Shown: piece by piece, positions 10,745-17,638 of the stretch | How positions within the stretch are numbered: position 1 is the first letter of the stretch | Layout of the letters: the number at the start of each line of letters is the position of its first letter | Assembly: GCA_036269455.1 (NCBI GenBank) | Contig: DATARS010000030.1 | Location: 1 to 45,146, forward strand | DNA length: 45,146 nucleotides | Direction of reading: 5' to 3' | DNA from: CF-96 sp036269455 | GTDB lineage: Bacteria; Chloroflexota; Dormibacteria; Aeolococcales; Aeolococcaceae | The notes under the pieces: generated by a model | Databases searched by the model: none | Told to the model about the DNA's origin: nothing | Seen by the model: only the letters and a program-made list of their open reading frames with translations | Position numbers and translations under genes: made by a program

Positions 10745-12960
10745 GCCCGACCCGTCGCGTTCCCGCCACCGCCGACTCCGGCCCCGCCCTGCCCGACCTG
10801 GGCGACGACGGCGCCCGGCTGCTCGCCGGTGAGCACCACGAGCCGCACCGTGTCCTCGGGGCCCACCCCCTCGACGGCGAGACGGTGGTGCGCGCCCTGC
10901 ATCCCAGCGCGGAGCGCTGCACCGTGGTCTGGGAGGGCGGCGAGACGCCGCTGACCCGGCTGGACGGCGGGATCTTCCAGGGCCTGGTCCCCGCCGGTGA
11001 GCTCCCCTCCTACCGGCTGCGCTTCGAGGAGGGCGACGGCAGCTGGGTGATCGACGACCCCTACCGCTTCTTCCCCACGCTCGGCGACCTCGACCTCCAC
11101 CTCATCGGCGAGGGCCGCCACCACGAGCTCTGGCGCCGGCTCGGCGCCCGGGTCATCGAGCACCAGGGAGTCACCGGCACCGCCTTCGCTGTCTGGGCAC
11201 CGAACGCCCGCAGCCTGCGGCTGGTGAGCGACGCCGGCTACTGGGACGACCGCCTCCACCCGATGCGCTCGCTCGGCGGGTCGGGGGTGTGGGAGCTCTT
11301 CCTCCCCGGCGTCGGCGCCGGCTGCCACTACAAGTTCTCGATCACCACCGCCGACGGACGCCGGGTGCTGAAGGCCGACCCGCTGGCGCGCGCCGCCGAG
11401 CTGCCCCCGGCCACGGCGAGCGTGGTCGACCTCGCCGCCCACCGCTGGGGCGACGACGGGTGGATCGACGCGCGCACCGCGGCCCGGCCGGCGGAGCGGC
11501 CGATGTCCGTCTACGAGGTGCACCTGGGCTCGTGGCGGCGCCGGGGCGAGAACGGCGAGCAGATGCTCAGCTACCTCGAGGCCGCCGAGGAGCTCGGCGA
11601 CTACTGCCGGTCGATGGGCTTCACCCACGTCGAGCTGCTGCCGATCGCCGAGCACCCCTTCGGCGGCTCCTGGGGCTACCAGGTCAGCGGCTACTACGCG
11701 CCGACCGCCCGCCACGGCTCTCCCGACGACCTCCGCGCCATGGTTGACGGGCTCCACCAGCGCGGCATCGGGGTGATCCTCGACTGGGTGCCGGCGCACT
11801 TCCCCCGTGACGAATGGGCGCTGGCGCGCTTCGACGGCACAGCGCTCTACGAGCACGTCGATCCCCGCCGGGGCGAGCACCCCGACTGGGGGACCCTGGT
11901 CTTCAACTACGGCCGCAACGAGGTGCGCAACTTCCTCGTGGCCAACGCCCGGTACTGGATCGAGGAGTTCCACATCGACGGCCTGCGCGTCGACGCGGTG
12001 GCCTCGATGCTCTACCTCGACTACTCGCGCCAGGCGGGGCAGTGGATCCCCAACCCCTACGGCGGCCGCGAGAACATCGAGGCCATCGACTTCCTCCGCG
12101 AGGTCAACGCGCTGGTGCAGGAGCGGTACCCCGGGGTGATGATGATCGCCGAGGAGTCGACCGCCTGGCCGGGGGTGAGCCGGCCCGCCTCGACCGGTGG
12201 GCTGGGCTTCTCCTTCAAGTGGAACATGGGGTGGATGCACGACACCCTGTCGTACATGTCGCTCGACCCGATCTTCCGCCGCTACCACCACCACCAGCTC
12301 ACCTTCGGCCTCTGGTACGCCTTCAGCGAGCGCTTCGTGCTGCCCATCAGCCACGACGAGGTGGTCCACGGCAAGGGCTCGCTGCTCGGGAAGATGCCCG
12401 GCGACGACTGGCAGAAGCGGGCCAACCTGCGGGCGCTGCTGGCCTGGATGTGGGCCCACCCGGGCAAGCAGCTGCTCTTCATGGGCTCCGAGTTCGCCCA
12501 GGAGCGCGAGTGGCGCCACGACCACTCGCTCGACTGGCACCTCCTCGAGCTGCCAGGCCACGCCGGCGTGCAGCACCTGGTGCGCGACCTCAACGCCACC
12601 TACACCGGCGAGCCGGCCCTCTGGCAGCGCGACGACACGCCCGAGGGCTTCCGCTGGATCGATGCGGGCAACTCCGACCAGAACGTGCTGAGCTTCATGC
12701 GCGTCGACGCCGCCGGGCGGGTGGGGATGGTGTGCGTCGCCAACCTCTCCCCGGTGGTGTACAGGGAGTTCCGGGTCGGCCTGCCCGTGCCGGGACGCTG
12801 GCGCGAGGTGCTCAACACCGACGCCGAGACCTACGGCGGCAGCGGGGTGGGCAACCTCGGGGCGGTGCACGCCGACGACCGGGAGTGGAACGGGCAGCCC
12901 CACTCGGCGTCGATGACCCTGCCCCCACTGGGGGTGCTCTGGCTCGCGCCCGAGGGGTGA
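10741..12960 (+). CDS. glgB: 1,4-alpha-glucan branching enzyme GlgB
   Basis: GlgB cuts alpha-1,4 chains and re-attaches them by alpha-1,6 bonds, giving GlgE new non-reducing ends. The protein has 739 residues and starts at the ATG overlapping the mak stop. The order is an N-terminal extension with a first beta domain (1-130), CBM48 ('GTAFAVWAPNARSLRLVSD'), a GH13 barrel and a C-terminal beta domain. The barrel shows 'DWVPAHFPRDEWAL', nucleophile Asp418 in 'LRVDAVASMLYLDYSR', acid/base Glu471 in 'IAEESTAWPGVSRP' and 'PISHDEVVHGKGSLL', all exactly as in GlgB. It is the last gene of the glgE-treS-mak-glgB operon. No glgA or glgC is in the window, so glucan here may be built mainly through GlgE. 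Confidence 0.96.
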   Translation: MSPTRRVPATADSGPALPDLGDDGARLLAGEHHEPHRVLGAHPLDGETVVRALHPSAERCTVVWEGGETPLTRLDGGIFQGLVPAGELPSYRLRFEEGDGSWVIDDPYRFFPTLGDLDLHLIGEGRHHELWRRLGARVIEHQGVTGTAFAVWAPNARSLRLVSDAGYWDDRLHPMRSLGGSGVWELFLPGVGAGCHYKFSITTADGRRVLKADPLARAAELPPATASVVDLAAHRWGDDGWIDARTAARPAERPMSVYEVHLGSWRRRGENGEQMLSYLEAAEELGDYCRSMGFTHVELLPIAEHPFGGSWGYQVSGYYAPTARHGSPDDLRAMVDGLHQRGIGVILDWVPAHFPRDEWALARFDGTALYEHVDPRRGEHPDWGTLVFNYGRNEVRNFLVANARYWIEEFHIDGLRVDAVASMLYLDYSRQAGQWIPNPYGGRENIEAIDFLREVNALVQERYPGVMMIAEESTAWPGVSRPASTGGLGFSFKWNMGWMHDTLSYMSLDPIFRRYHHHQLTFGLWYAFSERFVLPISHDEVVHGKGSLLGKMPGDDWQKRANLRALLAWMWAHPGKQLLFMGSEFAQEREWRHDHSLDWHLLELPGHAGVQHLVRDLNATYTGEPALWQRDDTPEGFRWIDAGNSDQNVLSFMRVDAAGRVGMVCVANLSPVVYREFRVGLPVPGRWREVLNTDAETYGGSGVGNLGAVHADDREWNGQPHSASMTLPPLGVLWLAPEG

Positions 12961-13003
12961 CCGGGCGGTCCGTCTGCCGCCACGGAGGGTGTGCATAACT
13001 CGG

Positions 13004-13009
13004 TAGGCT
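13004..13009 (+). promoter_or_regulatory. -10 box TAGGCT for a leaderless transcript
   Basis: TAGGCT ends 6 bases before the GTG at 13016, in a short AT-richer patch (GTGCATAACTCGGTAGG) that follows the glgB stop. No Shine-Dalgarno sequence lies between, which supports a leaderless mRNA start. Confidence 0.5.
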
Positions 13010-13015
13010 TGGCGC

Positions 13016-13315
13016 GTGGTCAGCGAGGGTCATGGGCCGAGCATCGACAGCCTGCGGGCTCAGCTGCTGGACGGCCTTCCCGCGCGGGTCCAGGGGATGG
13101 CCGAGGAGCTGATCCTGGAGTGGTCGGCGGCGGTCGAGGCGGTCCCCGAGCTGGCCCGGGTGGCCACCGCCGAGGTGATCCGGCTGCTGCGCATGGCCCC
13201 CGCCGAGCGCGAGTCGACGCTGCGCCGGCGCTACGCCCGCCTCCACGGCGAGCTCGCGCCCGAGGTCGGCCTGCGCGGCACCCACGTCCCCACACCGAGG
13301 AAGGCGACGGGCTGA
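13016..13315 (+). CDS. Small charged helical protein, unknown function
   Basis: A GTG start gives 99 residues. The sequence is mostly amphipathic helix ('MAEELILEWSAAVEAVPELA', 'ESTLRRRYARLHGELAPEVG') with no membrane segment, cysteines or signal peptide, so it is cytoplasmic. I do not recognise a family. The codon pattern has strong GC at third positions like its neighbours, and a plausible -10 box lies just before the start, which support a real gene. A longer frame that starts at ATG 12991 in another phase has a composition typical of a shadow frame. It may be co-transcribed by read-through from glgB, but the 55-base gap and own promoter suggest independence. Confidence 0.6.
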   Translation: MVSEGHGPSIDSLRAQLLDGLPARVQGMAEELILEWSAAVEAVPELARVATAEVIRLLRMAPAERESTLRRRYARLHGELAPEVGLRGTHVPTPRKATG

Positions 13316-13431
13316 GGCCGGCCCTCGAGCGGAGGCCGGCGCGCAAGTTCCGCCCCTCCCGGCGCGTTCTGGTCGTGGAGGATGTCCGCCGGTCGTGACC
13401 TGTTGCGCGACGGCTTCAGGAAGGGGTTCAG

Positions 13432-15078
13432 ATGACGAAGCTGCCGAGTTTTAAGGCGGCCCTCGCCGTCCTGGGACTGATCACCGGGTCGCTGGTGATC
13501 GGCGTGGCCGGCCAGGCGTCGCAGGCCGGGGCCGCCACGGGCGGCGGTGCCACCGTGGTCGTCCAGACCATGGACTCCTGCAAGCAGATCCTCGGCGGGG
13601 CGGCCTACGTGCTGACCGGCAACGGTGTGTCGATGAACGCCAGCACCCCCTCCGGACACGGGTCGGTGGCCGGCGGCAGCGGCTGCCCGGTGCCGAAGGG
13701 CACCTGCTCGGCGGGGCCCTGCGTCAGCTTCACCGGGGTGCCCGACGGCACCTACCGGATCTCCACCACCAAGACCCCGCCCGCCAACAGCTCCAACCCG
13801 GAGGGCTACGCCCCCTGCGAGGGCGGCAGCGCCTGCCGGTCGCAGGTGGCGGACATCACCGTCTCCGGCGGACACGTCTCGGCGACCGTGACCAACGTGT
13901 ACCCGAACAACTCGGTCACCAGGTTCAGCTTCGCCGGCACCAGCAGCGACCCCATCGTCTTCCACGACTTCGGCCTCGCCGCCCCCGGCAGCGGCGGCGC
14001 CCAGTGTGACGGCGACTCCGACGCCGACGACCACAGCACCGGGTCGCCGAGCGGCGCCTGCGGATTCTCGCCCGAGAGCGCCGAGGCCACCGCCTGCAAG
14101 CCGTTCCCGTGGAGCTGCACCCTGGGCGCGTCGGCCCCGCCCGGCCCGCCGCCCCCGGCGACCCACCGGCTCCAGGTCACCCTGCCGGCGAACATTCCGG
14201 CGTACGGCCCGATGACCGTGATCGTCACCGCGATGAACGGCAACGCCGTCGACCCGAGCTACAAGTCCACGGTGAAGTTCAGCTCGAGCGACCCGCAGGC
14301 GGTCCTGCCCGCGCCGTACACCTTCACCGCCGCCGACGCCGGCTCCCACAGCTTCCTCGCGACGGTGCACCGCACCGGCTCGCAGTCGATCACCGCGAAC
14401 GGCGGCTCGAGCGTCGCCGCCGCCACCTCGCAGGTCAGCGTCGCCGCCGACGCCCAGAGCTTCGTCCAGAACCTCTACCACGACATCCTCGGCCGGGCGG
14501 GCGCCGACGCCGAGATCGCCTACTGGGTGGGCCGCCTGCCCCAGGTCGGGCGCAGCGGCGTGGCCGCCGCCTTCAGCACCTCGCCCGAGGTCTACGGCCG
14601 CGACGTCACCGCCGCCTACCAGCTGATGCTGGGCTCCACCCCCGACGCCCAGGGCCTCGCCTACTGGGTCGGCCAGCTCGAGCACGGCGACTACGACGAG
14701 AGCGTGCTCGCCTTCCTCGGCGGCTCCGACCAGTACTACGGCGACCACGGCATCGGCAACGACCGGGGCTTCGTCATCTCGCTCTACCAGGACATCCTCG
14801 GCCGCACCCCGTCGGACGCCGAGGTGGCCGGCTGGCTCGCCCACGGCCCGCTCACCAACCGCACCGCGATCGCCCGCGGCTTCGCCTTCTCGCACGAGCA
14901 CCACATGAACCTGGTCGCGGGGGGCTCGGGCTGGTACCAGACCTACCTCGGCCGCGCCGCCGACGCGGGCGGCGCCGCCTACTGGGCGGGACAGCTCGAC
15001 CACGGCACCCACGACGAGGTCGGCGTCGCCAGCTTCACCGGCTGCGACGAGTACTACGCCAAGCCGTCTGCCTACTGA
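13432..15078 (+). CDS. Secreted protein with Ig-like region and C-terminal DUF4214 repeats
   Basis: A 548-residue exported protein. AGGAAGGGG lies just upstream of the ATG. Residues 1-35 are a signal peptide ending in Ala residues. A Cys-containing beta-rich region follows (about 36-230), then a Pro-rich hinge 'PPGPPPPATHR', then an Ig-like domain (about 245-335). The C-terminal 200 residues carry repeated units: 'SFVQNLYHDILGRAGADAEI', 'YQLMLGSTPDAQGLAYW', 'FVISLYQDILGRTPSDAEV' and 'YLGRAADAGGAAYW'. These match the DUF4214 pattern (Y-x-x-LGR-x-x-D-x-x-G-x-x-YW) found in S-layer and other large surface proteins. No anchor is visible, so it is probably released or bound non-covalently. The molecular role is unknown. 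It converges with a minus-strand surface-protein gene. Confidence 0.8.
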   Translation: MTKLPSFKAALAVLGLITGSLVIGVAGQASQAGAATGGGATVVVQTMDSCKQILGGAAYVLTGNGVSMNASTPSGHGSVAGGSGCPVPKGTCSAGPCVSFTGVPDGTYRISTTKTPPANSSNPEGYAPCEGGSACRSQVADITVSGGHVSATVTNVYPNNSVTRFSFAGTSSDPIVFHDFGLAAPGSGGAQCDGDSDADDHSTGSPSGACGFSPESAEATACKPFPWSCTLGASAPPGPPPPATHRLQVTLPANIPAYGPMTVIVTAMNGNAVDPSYKSTVKFSSSDPQAVLPAPYTFTAADAGSHSFLATVHRTGSQSITANGGSSVAAATSQVSVAADAQSFVQNLYHDILGRAGADAEIAYWVGRLPQVGRSGVAAAFSTSPEVYGRDVTAAYQLMLGSTPDAQGLAYWVGQLEHGDYDESVLAFLGGSDQYYGDHGIGNDRGFVISLYQDILGRTPSDAEVAGWLAHGPLTNRTAIARGFAFSHEHHMNLVAGGSGWYQTYLGRAADAGGAAYWAGQLDHGTHDEVGVASFTGCDEYYAKPSAY

Positions 15079-15085
15079 GCCGCGA

Positions 15086-15114
15086 GGCGCGGCGGCGGCC
15101 TACGCCGCCGCGCC
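15086..15114. terminator. Strong hairpin between convergent surface-protein genes
   Basis: A perfect 11-bp stem (GGCGCGGCGGC, 15086-15096; GCCGCCGCGCC, 15104-15114) with a 7-base loop. The loop contains the stop codon of the minus-strand gene, and the plus-strand gene ends 8 bases before the stem. There is no U-tract, so termination efficiency is uncertain; it may act on both strands. Confidence 0.5.
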
Positions 15115-15972
15115 CCGGCGCAGCCGCAGCGACACCAGCGCGCAGCCGCCCCCGGCGATGAGCAGGGCGAGGCCGCCGACCACCGCGGCGCCGCCGCCGG
15201 TGGCGGGCACGCCCACCCCGGGGGTGCCGCTCGCGACGCCCGTGCCGGTCGTCCCGGCCGCGCTCGTCGACCCGGCCGCGGGCCGCTGCGCCCCGGCCAC
15301 GGCCCCGCTGATCGGGGGCTGGGGCACGAGCTGGGTGGGCAGCGTGACCCGCACCGGCGCCGGCCGGTCGGCGAGGACGAGGTGGAGCTGCACCCTGGGA
15401 TCGGCGGTCACCAGCTGGAGGTTGTAGGCGTCCTGCGCCGGCAGGATCCCGCTCGCCCTGGCGGCGTCGACGATCGCCCCGGGGTCGAGGAGCGCCAGTG
15501 ACCGCGTCGCCCGGCCGCCGTCGGGCCAGGCGCCGCCGACCAGCGGGATGGGCACGCCCCCGGGCCCCAGGGCCACCACCGTGTAGGTGCCCGCCTGGTC
15601 CACCCCGGTGCCCCAGAGGGTGAAGGGTGCGAAGGGGAGTGTGACCGGGCTCGCGGTGCTCCCGGACACCACCGCGCCCGGGGTGCCGGTGCCCGGGTCG
15701 GCGCCCGCGGTGACGACCCACATGGTCTCGTCCGACGACAGCGCGGAGGCCTGGGCGGCGTGGCCGTGGCCGCTGAACCCGGCGAACGACGCCAGGCAGA
15801 ACCCGGCGACCCCGAGGGCGGCGCCGAGCGCGGCGGTGATCCGCGAGGGCATGGGCAGGCGGCGCGCCGGTGCGCGGCGGCGGCCGCGGCGGACGTCGAC
15901 GGCGAGCACCAGGAGGCTGGCGGCAGAGGCGGGGATGACCACGGCGAAGACCACTGGTACCGACGTGCTCAT
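15100..15972 (-). CDS. Exported protein with LPxTG-like C-terminal anchor (VPATG)
   Basis: The start is ATG 15972, with GAGGAGG (15977-15983) just upstream; the protein has 290 residues. Residues 4-25 and about 45-70 are hydrophobic, the second preceded by an Arg-rich stretch, so either could be a signal anchor. The extracellular part is beta-rich and lacks recognised domains. The C-terminus has a Ser/Thr/Gly-rich linker, the pentapeptide VPATG, about 20 hydrophobic residues and a basic tail (RLRRGAAA). That is the architecture of a sortase substrate, although the motif departs from LPxTG. No sortase is in the window. A very good sigma70-type promoter lies upstream. Function unknown; surface display is inferred. 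Confidence 0.75.
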   Translation of the reverse strand: MSTSVPVVFAVVIPASAASLLVLAVDVRRGRRRAPARRLPMPSRITAALGAALGVAGFCLASFAGFSGHGHAAQASALSSDETMWVVTAGADPGTGTPGAVVSGSTASPVTLPFAPFTLWGTGVDQAGTYTVVALGPGGVPIPLVGGAWPDGGRATRSLALLDPGAIVDAARASGILPAQDAYNLQLVTADPRVQLHLVLADRPAPVRVTLPTQLVPQPPISGAVAGAQRPAAGSTSAAGTTGTGVASGTPGVGVPATGGGAAVVGGLALLIAGGGCALVSLRLRRGAAA

Positions 15973-16039
15973 CCCGCCTCCTCCCCCGATGCGGACGGCT
16001 CCCTCGCGCCGTGCCGCGGCCCTCTCCGGTGTCGCCGAC

Positions 16040-16068
16040 AGGGTATTTCGTGTGCCAGGAACTGTCAA
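16040..16068 (-). promoter_or_regulatory. Consensus-like promoter TTGACA-N17-TACCCT
   Basis: Reading the minus strand, a perfect -35 TTGACA (16063-16068) is followed by exactly 17 bases and TACCCT (16040-16045), four of six to the -10 consensus. The transcript would begin near 16033 with about 60 untranslated bases and the GAGGAGG ribosome-binding site for the gene starting at 15972. It is the best housekeeping promoter in the window. The TTG of the -35 could be read as an in-frame start codon, but that is coincidental. Confidence 0.8.
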
Positions 16069-16096
16069 TGTTGGATGGCCGCAGGAGGAGTTCCGG

Positions 16097-17638
16097 TCAG
16101 ACCTGGCGTCCCTCCGCGGACCAGTGGCGGTCGCGCAGCAGCCGCTTGAGCAGCTTGCCCGCGGAGTCGCGCGGAAACTCGTCGACGAACTCGACGCTGC
16201 GCGGCCGCTTGAAGGCGGCGAGGCGCTCGCCGACGAAGCCGATCAGCTCGACGTCGGTGGCGCCGGCGCCGGGGTGCAGCTTGACCACCGCCTTCAGCGA
16301 CTCGCCCCACTCGGGGTCGGGGACGCCGATCACCGCGCAGTCCTCCACCGCGGGATGCGCGTGGAGCACCGCCTCGATCTCCGCGGGATAGATGTTCACC
16401 CCGCCGCTGATCACCATGTCGACCTTGCGGTCACAGATGTGGATGTACCCGTCGGGGTCGCGCCAGGCGACGTCGCCGACCGTGAAGTAGCCGTCCCGGC
16501 GGTTGCGCTCGGTGGCCTCCGGCTTGTTGTGGTACGCGGTGAAGAGCGCGGGCGAGCGTGCCCAGAGCTCGCCGGGCTGGCCCTCGGGCACCTCCCGGCC
16601 GTCGTCGTCGAGGAGGAGGACCTCCACCGAGGGGAGCGCGCGCCCGCAGGAGTCGGGCCTGCGGAGCAGCTCCTCGGGGGTGATCAGGGTCACCAGGCCG
16701 GTCTCGGTGGCGCCGTAGAACTCGAAGACGCTGGGGCCGAAGAGCTCCACCGCGCGCCGCTTGAGCTCGCCGGGGAAGGGGGCCGCGGCGACGATCACGC
16801 AGCGCATGCTCGAGACGTCGTGCGCGGCGCGCACCCCGGCGGGGACGTCGACGATGCGCTTCACCAGGATCGGCGCCATGAAGGTGGTGGTCACCCGGTG
16901 CTCGGCGATCAGCCGCAGCGCCAGCACGGGGTCGAAGCGGCGCATCACCACCGTCGCGGCGCCGAGCATCTGCTGCAGCCCGCTGAAGACCCCGGGCGCG
17001 CTGTGATAGCTGGGCCCGGCGAGCAGGTGGACGTCCTCGCTGTTGAACTTGAACGCCGCCATCCAGGTGGCGATGGTCTCGGGGTCGACCCCGCCGCCGC
17101 GCAGCGCGCCCTTGGGATTGCCGGTGGTGCCCGCGGTGTAGATCATCGTCGGCGCCCCCAGCGCGCCGGCGCCGTCGGGGGCGGCGTCGCTCGCCTCCGC
17201 GAGGACGGCCTCGTAGGAGGTCCAGCCGTCGCCCGGCGCGCCGTCGCCGAGGACCAGCCAGCGCCTCCCCTGCGCGTCCTCGACCTGGGTCCGCGCCTCG
17301 TCGATGGCGCCGGTGAACTCGGGCCCCGCCACGACCACGCGGGCGCCGCTGTCGTTGATCAGGTAGGCGATCTCGGAGCCGCGCAGCCGGGTGTTCATCG
17401 GCACCGAGACGGCGCCGAGCTTGCGCAGCGCGTGGCCGACCTCGAAGCCCTCGATGCAGTTGTAGTGGACGTGGATGCAGCGGTCGCCGGCGGCGAGCCC
17501 GAGGGCGGCGAGTGCGTTCGCGGCGCGGTTGGCGCGGGCGTTCAACTCCGCGTAGGTGCGGGTGCGGCCGCCGTCGTCGACGAGGGCGAGGCGTTCGGGG
17601 CCCTGGGCCGCGTGCGCGGCGAGGATGTCGAGGTTCAC
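16097..17638 (-). CDS. AMP-dependent acyl-CoA synthetase/ligase
   Basis: An ANL-superfamily enzyme (513 residues) that adenylates a carboxylic acid and transfers it to CoA. The motifs are intact: 'IYTAGTTGNPKGA' (phosphate loop), 'EFYGATETG', 'DGYFTVGDVAW', 'DRKVDMVISGGVNIYPAEIE' and 'PRDSAGKLLKRLLRD' with the catalytic Lys. The order and length fit medium/long-chain or aromatic acyl-CoA synthetases; the substrate cannot be assigned. The start is GTG 17638, overlapping the stop of the upstream penicillin-binding protein gene by 4 bases (GTGA), so the two are translationally coupled. That pairing is odd. A longer upstream frame reads into the PBP gene and is not coding. Confidence 0.9.
   Translation of the reverse strand: MNLDILAAHAAQGPERLALVDDGGRTRTYAELNARANRAANALAALGLAAGDRCIHVHYNCIEGFEVGHALRKLGAVSVPMNTRLRGSEIAYLINDSGARVVVAGPEFTGAIDEARTQVEDAQGRRWLVLGDGAPGDGWTSYEAVLAEASDAAPDGAGALGAPTMIYTAGTTGNPKGALRGGGVDPETIATWMAAFKFNSEDVHLLAGPSYHSAPGVFSGLQQMLGAATVVMRRFDPVLALRLIAEHRVTTTFMAPILVKRIVDVPAGVRAAHDVSSMRCVIVAAAPFPGELKRRAVELFGPSVFEFYGATETGLVTLITPEELLRRPDSCGRALPSVEVLLLDDDGREVPEGQPGELWARSPALFTAYHNKPEATERNRRDGYFTVGDVAWRDPDGYIHICDRKVDMVISGGVNIYPAEIEAVLHAHPAVEDCAVIGVPDPEWGESLKAVVKLHPGAGATDVELIGFVGERLAAFKRPRSVEFVDEFPRDSAGKLLKRLLRDRHWSAEGRQV

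Noticed and set aside
10672..12996. 774-codon open frame antisense to glgB
   Set aside because: His/Val/Gly-rich mirror of GH13 codons, no start signal, no family features.
15973..16068. N-terminal extension of the VPATG surface protein to a TTG at 16068
   Set aside because: That TTG is part of a perfect TTGACA -35 box, and a strong ribbon GAGGAGG sits before ATG 15972.
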